Assembly: GCA_963781025.1 (NCBI GenBank)
Contig: CAWADU010000003.1
Span: 1,054,001 to 1,118,000, forward strand
Length of the DNA: 64,000 nt
Direction: 5' to 3'
Origin: Tardibacter sp963781025
GTDB lineage: Bacteria > Pseudomonadota > Alphaproteobacteria > Sphingomonadales > Sphingomonadaceae
This document shows positions 1 to 8,869 of the stretch, piece after piece. A program made the translations under genes and the position numbers. The first letter of the stretch is position 1. Each line of letters opens with the position of its first letter. The notes beneath the pieces are model-generated. The model did not search any database, was not told the origin of the DNA, and saw only the letters and a list, made by a program, of their open reading frames with translations.

Positions 1-675
1 GGTGCGATCGTTGCGGTTCACTATGGCGCAGATGCCGATGGAGCCCGCAAAACGGCCGAAATGATCGGGTCAGCCGGTGGCAGCGCGTTCATCCTCGGTG
101 CTGATCTCCGCACGATGGACGGTGTCGATCGCCTCTCCGAAGGGTTGAAGCGCGAACTCGCTGTGCGGAACATTCCCGCCCTCGACATCCTGGTCAATAA
201 TGCGGGCGTCGGTAGTTATGGGTCGATCGCGGATACCGACGAGGAGACTTTCGACCGGCTGTTCGATATCGACGTGAAGGCGCTGTTCTTCGTCACGCAG
301 CACATGCTTGCGCTACTGCGCGATGGAGGCCGCATCATCAACATCTCGTCGATGGTGTCGCTCGCCGCCTATCCTACGTGCATCGCCTATGCCGCCGCCA
401 AGGCAGCGGTCAATTCACTGACCCGTTCGGCGGCGGCAGAGCTGGGTTCGCGTGGAATCACCGTGAATGCGGTCGCTCCCGGCGCCACCGCGACCGACTT
501 CATCGCCGACATCATGCAGGATCCGCAGGCAGTGCAGTCGCTGGCGGCGATGGCCGCGCTTGGCCGGATCGGCGAGACAAGCGACATCGCGGACGTGGTC
601 GCCTTCATGGCGTCGCCCGCCGCGCGATGGATAACGGGTCAGGTGATCGCCGCGAGTGGCGGGATGCACCTCTGA
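1..675 (+). CDS. SDR family oxidoreductase, 5' end outside window
   Basis: This is a short-chain dehydrogenase/reductase whose first residues lie before the window. The frame is open from base 1, so 224 residues are visible and the TGxxxGxG nucleotide-binding turn is missing. What remains is diagnostic: VNNAGVG in the middle, the YAAAK catalytic Tyr/Lys motif, and the NAVAPG stretch after it. The C-terminus (ITGQVIAASGGMHL) is the usual FabG-like ending. It is convergent with the SDR at 737-1636, and its catabolic neighbours suggest a hydroxyacyl or alcohol dehydrogenase. The substrate cannot be deduced. Confidence 0.9.
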   Translation, partial: GAIVAVHYGADADGARKTAEMIGSAGGSAFILGADLRTMDGVDRLSEGLKRELAVRNIPALDILVNNAGVGSYGSIADTDEETFDRLFDIDVKALFFVTQHMLALLRDGGRIINISSMVSLAAYPTCIAYAAAKAAVNSLTRSAAAELGSRGITVNAVAPGATATDFIADIMQDPQAVQSLAAMAALGRIGETSDIADVVAFMASPAARWITGQVIAASGGMHL

Positions 676-682
676 CAGCGCC

Positions 683-706
683 GGGCCAACCCGAACGGGA
701 AGGCCC
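683..706. terminator. Hairpin between convergent SDR genes
   Basis: GGGCC (683-687) pairs with GGCCC (702-706), and inside it CCC pairs with GGG around a GAAC loop, with symmetric AA/AA in between. It sits in the 61-bp gap between two convergent stop codons, where a bidirectional terminator would be expected. There is no T-run on either side, so termination is inferred from position and structure only. Confidence 0.4.
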
Positions 707-736
707 CCGACAGAAAGACCCCGGCCCCCTCGCTTC

Positions 737-1636
737 CTACGGATCGAGCCAGGTGTCGCGATCGATACCCGCATTGGCCCGGGCGAATTTCAGAATTTGC
801 GCAATGCGCGGCCCAAGCACGGCAGGGTCTTTGGAGGCTTCGGTTATCGGACCATGCTGCCAGCTCTCGGCGACAGCGATTCCATAGCCCCACACTTCAA
901 AAACCCGGCCGCTGACATGGTGCGATTCCGAACTCGCCAGCCACGCGACGAACCCGGCGATCCATTCGGGGTCGCGCTTGTCGAGCTGCTCCGGCGTCCA
1001 TTCCCGCAATCCCTCGGTCATGCGGGTGTTGGCGCGCGGAGCCAGCGCGTTGACAGTGACGCCGTAGCGCTGCAACTCGCGCGCGGCGACCTGCGAAAAG
1101 CTGGCGATGCCCGCCTTGGCAGCAGCATAATTGACCTGACCGACGTTTGCGTAAAGCGCGGAGTGTGACGTTGTGTTGATGACGCGGGCATCAACCTTCC
1201 GGCCGGCCTTCTGCTCCAGGCGCCAGTAATTGGCGGCATGGTGGGTCGGTGCGAAAGTGCCTTTCAGGTGGACGTTGATGACCGAATCCCATTCGTCCTC
1301 GCTCATGTTGACGAGCATGCGATCCCGGAGGATGCCCGCATTGTTGACGAGAACATCCAGGCGCCCGAAGCCGTCCACCGCCTTGGCGACCATCGTCTTC
1401 GCGCTCTCCCAATCCGACACGTCGGACGTGTCCACGACCGCCTCCCCACCGGCGGCCCGGATCGCGGCGACCACTTCCTCGGCAGGAGTTTCGTCGGTCG
1501 GAGCGCCGCTCGCGGCTGACCCAAGGTCGTTGACCACCACCTTCGCGCCATGTTCGGCCAGTTTGAGCGCGTAGGCGCGGCCCACGCCACGGCCCGATCC
1601 GGTCACTATGGCCACCCGGCCTTCCAGCAAGCTCAT
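737..1636 (-). CDS. SDR family oxidoreductase (3-hydroxyacyl-CoA dehydrogenase-like)
   Basis: This 299-residue SDR starts at MSLLEGRVAIVTG, with AGGAA about 10 bases upstream. The open frame continues further upstream, but that part has no SDR sequence. TGSGRGVG near residue 13 binds the nucleotide, NNAG follows, and YAAAK is the catalytic Tyr/Lys pair. The long form, with VVNDLG after strand 2, resembles the dehydrogenase unit of peroxisomal multifunctional enzyme type 2 and its bacterial homologues, which oxidise 3-hydroxyacyl-CoA. It lies 133 bp downstream of two acyl-CoA dehydrogenases and a hydratase on the same strand, so it could supply the third step of a beta-oxidation-like sequence. 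Confidence 0.88.
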   Translation of the reverse strand: MSLLEGRVAIVTGSGRGVGRAYALKLAEHGAKVVVNDLGSAASGAPTDETPAEEVVAAIRAAGGEAVVDTSDVSDWESAKTMVAKAVDGFGRLDVLVNNAGILRDRMLVNMSEDEWDSVINVHLKGTFAPTHHAANYWRLEQKAGRKVDARVINTTSHSALYANVGQVNYAAAKAGIASFSQVAARELQRYGVTVNALAPRANTRMTEGLREWTPEQLDKRDPEWIAGFVAWLASSESHHVSGRVFEVWGYGIAVAESWQHGPITEASKDPAVLGPRIAQILKFARANAGIDRDTWLDP

Positions 1637-1769
1637 GTCCGAAATTCCTGACCGGTTCGATTGGGTAAGGAATAGCCGTTCGCCCGATCCGGCTTGCGAC
1701 GATTCCGTCCGTATGCGTACTATACGTTCGCGGTGGTTCGCAACCTGCATATTGCCGCGAAATCAATTG

Positions 1770-2894
1770 TCACGTCTCCACGCCCAGCACACGCCTCCGA
1801 AAGCGGTCCAAATGATGGTCCGCATTGCCGAACAACTGCGCAATCACGAACAGCCGCTTGTAATAATGGCCGATGGGATGTTCCTCGGTGACGCCGATCC
1901 CGCCGTGAAGCTGGATCGCCTGACCGCCGACGAAAAGACCGCCCTTGGCGATCTGCACCTTGGCGGCTGATACACCCGCCTGCCTGGCGTCGCGGTCGGG
2001 GAAACCCAAGGCTGCAAGCCCCTGGTACAGAATCGATCGCGAAAGCTCCGTTTCGATGAGCATGTCGGCCATGCGATGCTGCAGCGCCTGGAAATTGTTG
2101 AGCGTCGTTCCGAACTGCTGCCGCGTCTTCAGATAGTCCCTGGTCATCCAGAGCGCTGCATCCATTGCGCCCACCGCATCAGCGCAAAGCGCGATTATGC
2201 CATGGTCCACGGCCGTCTCGATGGCATCCAGAGCACCGCCGCGCGGGCCCAGCAACGACGCCGTATCCAGGGCCACGCCTTCCATCCAGATATCGGCGAC
2301 GCGATGATTGTCGAGCGTGCGATAAATCTGGAGGCGCAGGCCGGGCGCATTGCGATCGACCAGAAAAAGGCTGACCCCATCTCCGTCGCGAGCGGATATG
2401 AGGAACCGGTCGGCACTCGCCCCGCCAATCACGAGTGCCTTGTGACCGGACAGGCGGTAGCCGTCGCCCGCCGCTTCGACCCGCGCCGATACGTGACGGC
2501 TATCACCACGCCCTTCGGGTTCGAAATGCGCGAGCGCGATCCGTTCCTCGCCCGCGACCATCGCCGCCACCAGATTTTGCCTGCCCTTCCCCGCTGCCAG
2601 AACCAACGCCTGCAATGCAACGACATGGGCGGCCAAGGGTTCGACGACGAGCCCGCGCCCGAATTCCTCAAAGATCAGCGCAGTTTCGATCGGCCCGCCG
2701 CCAAAGCCTCCGGCTTCTTCGCCAAGGCCCACCCCCAGCCAGCCAAGCTCGGCAAAAGTCTTCCAGTGATCCGCGGAAAAGCCGTCAGGCGATTCGACGA
2801 TCAGGCGACGCTGCTCGAAGCCATATTCGCGCTCGCGGAACCGCCGCACGCTGTCCTGCAACGCGGTCTGTTCGGCGCTGAAAGTGAAATCCAC
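1770..2894 (-). CDS. Acyl-CoA dehydrogenase, subunit A of a pair
   Basis: This 374-residue flavoprotein of the acyl-CoA dehydrogenase family would introduce the alpha-beta double bond into an acyl-CoA. The frame extends upstream, but the protein begins at a GTG codon (VDFTFSAEQTALQDSVRRF), 10 bases after the stop of the preceding gene and with GAGGG overlapping that stop. C-terminal family signatures are TRQQFGTTLNNFQALQHRMADM and LHGGIGVTEEHPIGHYYKR. It is slightly shorter than usual and follows a second, divergent member of the family. Adjacent unlike pairs of this kind form alpha2-beta2 heterotetramers in actinobacterial steroid catabolism. Whether these two assemble is inference. Confidence 0.9.
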   Translation of the reverse strand: MDFTFSAEQTALQDSVRRFREREYGFEQRRLIVESPDGFSADHWKTFAELGWLGVGLGEEAGGFGGGPIETALIFEEFGRGLVVEPLAAHVVALQALVLAAGKGRQNLVAAMVAGEERIALAHFEPEGRGDSRHVSARVEAAGDGYRLSGHKALVIGGASADRFLISARDGDGVSLFLVDRNAPGLRLQIYRTLDNHRVADIWMEGVALDTASLLGPRGGALDAIETAVDHGIIALCADAVGAMDAALWMTRDYLKTRQQFGTTLNNFQALQHRMADMLIETELSRSILYQGLAALGFPDRDARQAGVSAAKVQIAKGGLFVGGQAIQLHGGIGVTEEHPIGHYYKRLFVIAQLFGNADHHLDRFRRRVLGVET

Positions 2895-2904
2895 TGCGCG
2901 ACCC

Positions 2905-4107
2905 TCAAAGTTGGAGGACGGTCTTGGCGATGATGGTGCGCTGTATTTCGTTCGCACCGCCGTAAATGGTCGTCGCGCGCCGGAACATCGCCCTTGCCGC
3001 CAACCCCACGCCATAGTCCGGGACGGGCGGCACCAGCCCGTCATCCTTGAGATTATGCAGCCCTTCCGGATCGGGCGCCATCGCCACGCCATAGTCGCCC
3101 AGCGCTTCAGCGGCCAGATCGGCAACGCGCTGCCGAAGCTCCGCACCGCGGGTCTTGATGACCGATGCCACGGCCGACCCCTGGGAATGTTCCTCGCTCG
3201 CCACGCGAAGCACCGCATATTCGAGCGCCAGCGCTTCAATCTTGAGCTGCGCGAGCCTCGCCGAAAATGCCGCATCCTCGATCAACAGCTGGCCATTCTT
3301 CCGCTCGATCCGCGCAATCTCCTCCACCTGCGCGATATCGCGCTTGGTATGGGGCACTTCCGCGCTGGTCGTCCGCTCATTCGTCAGCAGGAATTTCGCG
3401 TAGGACCAGCCGGCCCCTTCCTCGCCCACCAGATTGGCGGCAGGCACGCGAACATCGTCGAAAAAGACCTCGTTGACGCTCAGTCCCTCGTCGATCGTGT
3501 AAATCGGGCGGCGGGTCAGTCCCGGCGATTGCATATCGATCAGAAGCGCCGAAATACCCTGCTGCGGCTTCGTATCGGGATCGGTCCGGACAAGAGCGAA
3601 CATCATGTCGGCATGATGGGCGTCGGTGGTCCAGATCTTCTGCCCGTTCACGACATAGGAATCGCCATCGCGCACGGCCCGCGTGCGCAGGCTGGCGAGA
3701 TCTGAACCAGCGCCCGGCTCCGAAAAGCCCTGGCACCAGAAAATGTCCGCGTTGCGGATAGCCGGCAGATGGAGCGCCTTCTGCTCATCCGAACCGAAGG
3801 TGTAGAGCACGGGCGCGACAAGCTCCGTGCCGAGCCGGTCCCCAGGAGGGGCATATCCGGCGCGCATTTCCTCCTCGAAGATGAACCTTTGGGTCGGGGA
3901 CCAGCCCGGTCCGCCATAAGCGACCGGCCAATGAGGGACCGCCCACCCCCGCGCGTTGAGCACGCGAGTCCAATATGTCATGTCCTCACGGCTGGCGTGA
4001 AAGTCCCGCTTGCCGCGACGCGCCATGTCCTCAGGAAGATGCTCGCGCAGGAAGGCCCTGCATTCCTCGCGAAAGATCTCGTCGGCGGGATCGGGCTCGA
4101 AATTCAT
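2905..4107 (-). CDS. Acyl-CoA dehydrogenase, subunit B of a pair
   Basis: This 400-residue acyl-CoA dehydrogenase is read from MNFEPDPADEIF, 10 bases after the hydratase stop; codons further upstream are not part of the family. Clear FAD/substrate signatures are GFSEPGAGSDLASL near residue 130 and the C-terminal YGGANEIQRTIIAK. In medium-chain dehydrogenases the catalytic glutamate sits in YEGTNEIQR. Here that position is glycine (YGGAN), so the base would have to come from elsewhere in this chain or from the partner subunit. The gene lies in the order hydratase, dehydrogenase B, dehydrogenase A, SDR. Confidence 0.92.
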   Translation of the reverse strand: MNFEPDPADEIFREECRAFLREHLPEDMARRGKRDFHASREDMTYWTRVLNARGWAVPHWPVAYGGPGWSPTQRFIFEEEMRAGYAPPGDRLGTELVAPVLYTFGSDEQKALHLPAIRNADIFWCQGFSEPGAGSDLASLRTRAVRDGDSYVVNGQKIWTTDAHHADMMFALVRTDPDTKPQQGISALLIDMQSPGLTRRPIYTIDEGLSVNEVFFDDVRVPAANLVGEEGAGWSYAKFLLTNERTTSAEVPHTKRDIAQVEEIARIERKNGQLLIEDAAFSARLAQLKIEALALEYAVLRVASEEHSQGSAVASVIKTRGAELRQRVADLAAEALGDYGVAMAPDPEGLHNLKDDGLVPPVPDYGVGLAARAMFRRATTIYGGANEIQRTIIAKTVLQL

Positions 4108-4117
4108 GACATCGCCC

Positions 4118-4921
4118 CTACCGCCCTGTCCAGCGGGGCGGACGCCGTTCGGCGAAGGCGCGCTTGCCTTCCTCCGCATCCTCGCTGTCGAATACGGCTG
4201 CAACCGTCGAATAATTGCTTACGTCGAGTGCGGCCCGCAGGTCGGGCAGGTCGAAGCTGCGATAGGCGACCTGCTTGCTGCAACGGATGGCAAGCGGTGC
4301 ACAGGCGACGATCTGTTCGGCCCAGCGCCGCGCCGCAGCCTGAAGTTCGGCATCATGGACCACTTCACTGACCAGGCCCAGCGACAGGCCTTCATCGGCG
4401 TCGACCGTCCGCCCGGTGAGGATGATGTCCATCGCCCGCTTGATGCCGATGGCGCGCGGCAGCCGCTGCACGCCGCCCGCCAATGCCGCCCAACCGACCT
4501 TTGGCTCGGGAAGGGCAAACCGCGCGGACTGTCCAGCGATGATGAAGTCGCATGCCAGGGCAAGCTCGAAACCGCCACCGAATGCGATCCCGTTTACGGC
4601 CGCGATGAGCGGCAGCGGATAGTCGATCCTGCCGGTAAGCCCGCCAAAGCCCGTCGGCGCGATCTCCATCACGCCGCTATCCAGATAATCCTTCAAGTCG
4701 TAGCCGGCGCAGAAAGCCTTGTCGCCACGTCCGGTGACGATCACCGCCCGGACCTGTTTGCCTTCGGGAAGCCGGTCAAAAATCTCGGACAGCTCATGAT
4801 GCGCCGCCGGATGAATAGCGTTCATCCGCTCCGGGCGGTCGATGATCACCGTCGCGATTGCGCCGTCGATCTTCACCTCGGCGTGGCGAAAGCCGATCCC
4901 GTCCCATTGTGTCGCTGGCAT
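4118..4921 (-). CDS. Enoyl-CoA hydratase/isomerase family protein
   Basis: This 267-residue crotonase-fold enzyme adds water to, or isomerises, an enoyl-CoA. The chosen ATG (MPATQWDGIGF) has AGAGG six bases upstream; a GTG six bases earlier is possible. GGGFELALACD carries the first catalytic glutamate of the hydratase pair, and FALPEPKVG carries the second (PE), so hydratase activity is likely. The oxyanion-hole segment (DKAFCAGYDLKDYL) is present. It heads the minus-strand set hydratase, two dehydrogenases, SDR, and diverges from the E1 alpha gene across about 200 bp. Confidence 0.92.
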   Translation of the reverse strand: MPATQWDGIGFRHAEVKIDGAIATVIIDRPERMNAIHPAAHHELSEIFDRLPEGKQVRAVIVTGRGDKAFCAGYDLKDYLDSGVMEIAPTGFGGLTGRIDYPLPLIAAVNGIAFGGGFELALACDFIIAGQSARFALPEPKVGWAALAGGVQRLPRAIGIKRAMDIILTGRTVDADEGLSLGLVSEVVHDAELQAAARRWAEQIVACAPLAIRCSKQVAYRSFDLPDLRAALDVSNYSTVAAVFDSEDAEEGKRAFAERRPPRWTGR

Positions 4922-5121
4922 CAACACCCTCTGGCGATTTGCGTGGCAAGAACATCGCCGACGCTATCCCAATCCAATGGGTCGATCAAGTGAGCATGCT
5001 AACTTCTTCATTACAGCGCAGGCGGAGCCAGATTGGGCACCTCGTCGTTTTAAGGTTGAGCCGATGTGCATCCATGTCATATAGTGCGCAAGCATATTTT
5101 TTCACCAAAAAGGAACAGGCC

Positions 5122-6111
5122 ATGGCTGTGGGATCTGAGGTGCGCGCTGGCATGTACCGGATAATGGTTCGCAGCCGGGCCTTCGACGACCGGCTGACCG
5201 AGCAATACTGGGTCGACAAATCGCCGATCTTCGCATTCGGCAAAGGCCCCCTGCCGGGCGAGTTGCATACTTCGCATGGCCAGGAGCCGGTAGCCGCGGG
5301 GTTGTGTTCGGTGCTCGCCCCCGAAGACATGATGACCGTGGGCCATCGGCCGCACCACATGGCCATCGCGCGAGGTGTCGATCTCAAGCGAATGGCGGCG
5401 GAACTATTCGGAAAGAAGCCGGGCCTGTCGGGCGGACGCGGCGGTCACATGCATGTTTATGACGCGTCGATGAACTTCGCGTCGAGCGGGATCATTGCCG
5501 AAGGACTGGGCCCGGCCGCGGGCATGGCGCTGGCGCGGCGGATGCAGGGCAAACCGGGCATTGCGGTCGGCGTCATCGGCGAGGCCGCGGCGAATCAAGG
5601 CGCGTTCCACGAGGTCGCAAACCTCGTCGGCATATACAAATTGCCGGTCGTGATCCTGATCGAGGATAACAAATGGGGTGTGACGACCCATAAATCGGCG
5701 TCGACCGCCATTGAGCGCAACAGCGACCGGGCGGCTGGCTATGGTCTCGCCGGCGAATTCGTGTCGGGCAACGACGCCGATTTGATCCGCGAAGCCTGCC
5801 AACGGGCGGTCGAACGCGCCAGATCCGGTGGGGGCGGCACAATCCTGGAGATCGAGACCGTGCGGCTCCAGGGGCATTTCATGGGCGATCCGGCCACCTA
5901 CATCAATGCCGAGCGCAAGGCCTATCAGGTCGATCCCATCCCGCCATATCGCGCCAAGCTGATCGCTGAAGGGGTGCTGAGCGAGGCTGACGCGCAGGCG
6001 ATAGAGGCCGAGGAAAATGCATTGATCGACGAGGCGGTGCGCTTTGCGCTCGATGCGCCGTACCCCGCGCCCGAGGAGGCTCTGGAGCATGTCTTCGCCC
6101 CCACCGCCTAA
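5122..6111 (+). CDS. Thiamine-diphosphate-dependent dehydrogenase E1, alpha subunit
   Basis: This 329-residue E1 alpha subunit of the pyruvate/acetoin/branched-chain dehydrogenase family starts at MAVGSEVRAGMYR, with AAGGA nine bases upstream. It would decarboxylate a 2-oxo acid (or cleave acetoin) using ThDP together with the beta subunit. LHTSHGQEPVAAG and GRGGHMHVYD are family signatures. The ThDP/Mg motif is present as GEAAANQGAFHE, with Glu where GDG-type enzymes have Asp. It begins a four-gene set (E1 alpha, E1 beta, lipoyl domain, E2 core). No E3 lies nearby, so lipoamide dehydrogenase must come from elsewhere. Confidence 0.93.
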   Translation: MAVGSEVRAGMYRIMVRSRAFDDRLTEQYWVDKSPIFAFGKGPLPGELHTSHGQEPVAAGLCSVLAPEDMMTVGHRPHHMAIARGVDLKRMAAELFGKKPGLSGGRGGHMHVYDASMNFASSGIIAEGLGPAAGMALARRMQGKPGIAVGVIGEAAANQGAFHEVANLVGIYKLPVVILIEDNKWGVTTHKSASTAIERNSDRAAGYGLAGEFVSGNDADLIREACQRAVERARSGGGGTILEIETVRLQGHFMGDPATYINAERKAYQVDPIPPYRAKLIAEGVLSEADAQAIEAEENALIDEAVRFALDAPYPAPEEALEHVFAPTA

Positions 6112-6138
6112 GTCCGTGTTTCGCGAGAGGATTTTCCG

Positions 6139-7212
6139 ATGACCAATGATTTGAAGGCAGGCACGGCCGAGCATCCAAGCGCGTTTGATGACCTTAGCCG
6201 CGCTCCCTCAAACCGGATCATGACGATCGCGCGCGCGCAGCGCGAGGCGCTGGAATGGGAAATGACGCACGACGAGCGCGTGTTCATGCTGGGCGAAGAC
6301 GTCTATGGCATGGGCGGCGTGTTCGGCACTGCCGATGGCCTGGGCGCCAAATTCGGGCCGAAGCGCATTGTCGACACGCCCATTTCCGAAACGGGCTTCA
6401 TCGGCATGGCGACTGGCGCGGCGATCGCCGGGATGCGGCCGGTGATCGAGTTGGCCTATGTCGATTTCATCGGTGTCTGCTACAACGCCATCGCCAATTT
6501 CGCTGCAAAGACGCATTACATGTCGGGCGGGCAGTTGAAGGTGCCGATGGTGTTGCTGACCGGCACTGGCGGCGGCTACAACAATGCCGCGCAGCATTCG
6601 CAATGCCTCCATGCGACGCTCGCGCATATGCCGGGCGTCAAGGTGGTTTCCCCCACCAACGCATACGACGCCAAGGGGATGATGCACTCCGCCATCCGCG
6701 ACGACAATTTCGTCGTGTTCCTGGTCCACAAGGGCGCGGCCGGGGTGGGCTGGATGGGGCCGACCGTCAAGACGACGCTCGCGGAGGTTCCGGTCGAGGA
6801 TTACACCGTGCCGTTCGGCAAGGTGAAGGTTTATCGCGAGGGGTCGGACGTGACGCTGGTCGGTGTCGGCCTGTCGGTCCATCATGCGCTGGCTGCGGCC
6901 GATGAACTCGCCAAGGACGGGATTTCGGCCGAGGTGGTCGACCTGAGGAGCCTGGTGCCGCTCGACCGCGATGAAATCATGGCCTCGGTCGCCAAGACGG
7001 GCCGGCTTGTGGTGGCCGATGAGGACTATCTGAGCTACGGCGTCTCAGGCGAAGTGATCGCAAGCGTCATCGAGCGCGACCCCAGCGTTCTGAAGGCCCC
7101 TGCCCGGCGGGTCTGCGTCCCCGACGTCCCCATCCCTTATTCGCGCGCGCTGGAAAATTATGTGCTGCCGCTCACCAAGCGGATCGCCGACGCCGCCCGC
7201 GAGATCTGCTAG
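6139..7212 (+). CDS. Thiamine-diphosphate-dependent dehydrogenase E1, beta subunit
   Basis: This 357-residue E1 beta subunit lies 27 bases after E1 alpha, with GAGAGGA before the ATG. The transketolase-like pyrimidine domain (GEDVYGMGGVFG, PISETGFIGMATGAAIAG) is followed by the C-terminal transketolase domain (DLRSLVPLDRDEIMASVAKTGRLVVADED). An N-terminal extension of about 28 residues precedes the usual start of the family (MTIARAQREALEWEM). It supplies the ThDP-activating glutamate (SETG) and the interface that completes the alpha subunit's active site. Confidence 0.94.
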   Translation: MTNDLKAGTAEHPSAFDDLSRAPSNRIMTIARAQREALEWEMTHDERVFMLGEDVYGMGGVFGTADGLGAKFGPKRIVDTPISETGFIGMATGAAIAGMRPVIELAYVDFIGVCYNAIANFAAKTHYMSGGQLKVPMVLLTGTGGGYNNAAQHSQCLHATLAHMPGVKVVSPTNAYDAKGMMHSAIRDDNFVVFLVHKGAAGVGWMGPTVKTTLAEVPVEDYTVPFGKVKVYREGSDVTLVGVGLSVHHALAAADELAKDGISAEVVDLRSLVPLDRDEIMASVAKTGRLVVADEDYLSYGVSGEVIASVIERDPSVLKAPARRVCVPDVPIPYSRALENYVLPLTKRIADAAREIC

Positions 7213-7226
7213 TCCAGGACAAACTC

Positions 7227-7469
7227 ATGGCCACCACCGACATCACCGTTCCCCTGGACCTCTGGGAGGAAGACGACAAATCCGGCTCGATCGTGCTATG
7301 GCTCTACGCCGATGGCGCACACGTCAACAAGGGTGACGTCATTGCCGAAATCCTCGTCGAAAAGGTCACGCTAGAGCTTGAAGCTCCGGCATCCGGCACG
7401 CTTCACATCAAGACCCAGCCTGAAATTTCCCTCGACAAGGGCGATGTCGTCGGAACCATTACGGAATGA
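7227..7469 (+). CDS. Free-standing lipoyl domain protein (E2 lipoyl arm)
   Basis: This 80-residue protein is a single biotinyl/lipoyl domain and nothing else. The hairpin EILVEKVTLELEAP presents Lys46, the expected lipoylation site, and the fold ends with the PEISLDKGDVVGTI half. In ordinary E2 proteins this domain is fused through linkers to a subunit-binding domain and the catalytic core. Here it is its own gene, overlapping the E2 catalytic gene by four bases (ATGA), which argues for coupled translation. It would shuttle acyl groups between E1, E2 and E3 as a diffusible carrier. A biotin carrier role is less likely given the E1 neighbours. Confidence 0.88.
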   Translation: MATTDITVPLDLWEEDDKSGSIVLWLYADGAHVNKGDVIAEILVEKVTLELEAPASGTLHIKTQPEISLDKGDVVGTITE

Positions 7470-8152
7470 GCGAGCCGACCATCCTTCGCCTTGCCGGCAT
7501 TCGGGGGCTGATCGCCCAGAAAATGCACGAAAGCCTGGCGAAGACCGCGCAGCTCAGCTTCTTCTGCGATATCGATGCCACTGCGCTTGCCGCCGCGCGC
7601 ACGGCGTGGAAGGCCGCGGATGTGAAAGTCGGCTATGAGGATCTGGTCATCAAGGCGCTGGCGGACATTCTGCCGCTGTTTCCGCTGTTCAACGCGATTG
7701 AAACAGCGAACGGCGTCGAACAGCATTCCGAGTTTCACATCGCGTGTGCGATCGCGCTTCCAGGCGCACTGGTGGCGCCGGCCATTTTCAACGTCGAGAG
7801 GCTTTCGGTCGAGGAGATTGCCCGCGCCCGCCAGGATCTTGTCGCGCGCGCCAAGATCAACAAACTCACCATCCGCGAAATGACGAACGGCACGATCTCG
7901 ATCACCAACCTCGGCCTCACGCGCGTCCGCCACTTCACTCCGATCCTCAATCACCCGCAGCAGGCGATCATCGGATTGGGACAAATCGCGCCCCGCCCCT
8001 GGGTGGCCGACGACGGCACCACCCTATTGGTGCGCCCGGTAATGGGGCTATCGCTCACCGTGGACCATCGCGTCATCGACGGTGCGCCCGCCGGCGAATT
8101 CCTGAGCGCGCTTGCGCACAAGCTCGAGACCGGGGCCGCAACCCCGGCCTGA
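7466..8152 (+). CDS. 2-oxo acid dehydrogenase E2, catalytic domain only
   Basis: This 228-residue acyltransferase core belongs to the CAT-like E2 family. It begins almost directly with the catalytic domain (RLAGIRGLIAQKMHESL), so both the lipoyl domain and the peripheral-subunit-binding domain are absent. The active-site motif near the C-terminus is intact (LTVDHRVIDGAPAGEFL, with the catalytic His and Asp). It overlaps the lipoyl-domain gene by ATGA. It would transfer the acyl group from the free lipoyl protein to CoA. How E1 and E3 are tethered without a binding domain is not apparent. Confidence 0.9.
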   Translation: MSEPTILRLAGIRGLIAQKMHESLAKTAQLSFFCDIDATALAAARTAWKAADVKVGYEDLVIKALADILPLFPLFNAIETANGVEQHSEFHIACAIALPGALVAPAIFNVERLSVEEIARARQDLVARAKINKLTIREMTNGTISITNLGLTRVRHFTPILNHPQQAIIGLGQIAPRPWVADDGTTLLVRPVMGLSLTVDHRVIDGAPAGEFLSALAHKLETGAATPA

Positions 8153-8195
8153 ATTCACGCGAATCGGAGAATCGGTATTGCCGGCCTTGCGGCTA

Positions 8196-8726
8196 TCACG
8201 CCGATCCGTTGGGTCCCGCCTTGACCAGCGAGCGGATGTTTTCCTTGACGATCGCAAGCGTCTCCTCGGTGATGCGTAGATTCTCGCTGGAAACGCCTGC
8301 AAGAATACTGCGATTCAGCTTGGTGCCCACCGTCTGCATCTGGCGAATCGTCTCAAAGCCCTTTTCGGTGATGAACACACGCCGCGCGCGCCGGTCGTTC
8401 GGGTCCAGCCGCCGCTCGACATATCCGCTCGTCTCCAGGCGATCGATGAGCCCGCCAATTGTGACCTTGCCGACGTCCATGTGACGGGCCAGATCGACCT
8501 GCATCACGCCGTCATTCCCGCCGCGTGAAAGCGCAGCCAGCACCGACCATTGCGACCGCGTGATGTCCAGCGGCTTCATCTCCTGGTCGAACAACGTGCG
8601 ACGCATCCGCGACACGTCATGAACGAGAAATCCGAACCGGAAGGGCTTTGCGGACGGTTGCGCCGCCTTCTTGGCCCGCGGTTTTTTAACGGCCCCGTTC
8701 TTCCCTGCTAGTTTCGCCACCACCAT
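8196..8726 (-). CDS. MarR family transcriptional regulator
   Basis: This 176-residue winged-helix regulator has a lysine/alanine-rich N-terminal tail of about 27 residues before the MarR domain. The recognition helix region (DLARHMDVGKVTIGGLIDRLETSGYVERR) and the wing (DPNDRRARRVFITEKG) are clear. It is convergent with the E2 gene and divergent from the AttH-like gene, with about 236 bp between starts. That gap holds a near-perfect palindrome positioned inside a promoter. It probably represses this catabolic cluster in response to a phenolic, lipid or acyl-CoA ligand; the ligand is unknown. Confidence 0.93.
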   Translation of the reverse strand: MVVAKLAGKNGAVKKPRAKKAAQPSAKPFRFGFLVHDVSRMRRTLFDQEMKPLDITRSQWSVLAALSRGGNDGVMQVDLARHMDVGKVTIGGLIDRLETSGYVERRLDPNDRRARRVFITEKGFETIRQMQTVGTKLNRSILAGVSSENLRITEETLAIVKENIRSLVKAGPNGSA

Positions 8727-8869
8727 TTACACCATTCCCAATCAATCAAGTTCATTCACCATCGCTCAAAAGCTTCGGCGCAGACAGGGTAGATCGCATG
8801 GTGATCATAAGGTCAAGGGCCTCTGCAACCTCGCGTCTAATCCTGACGAACGCATTGACGGCATATAGA

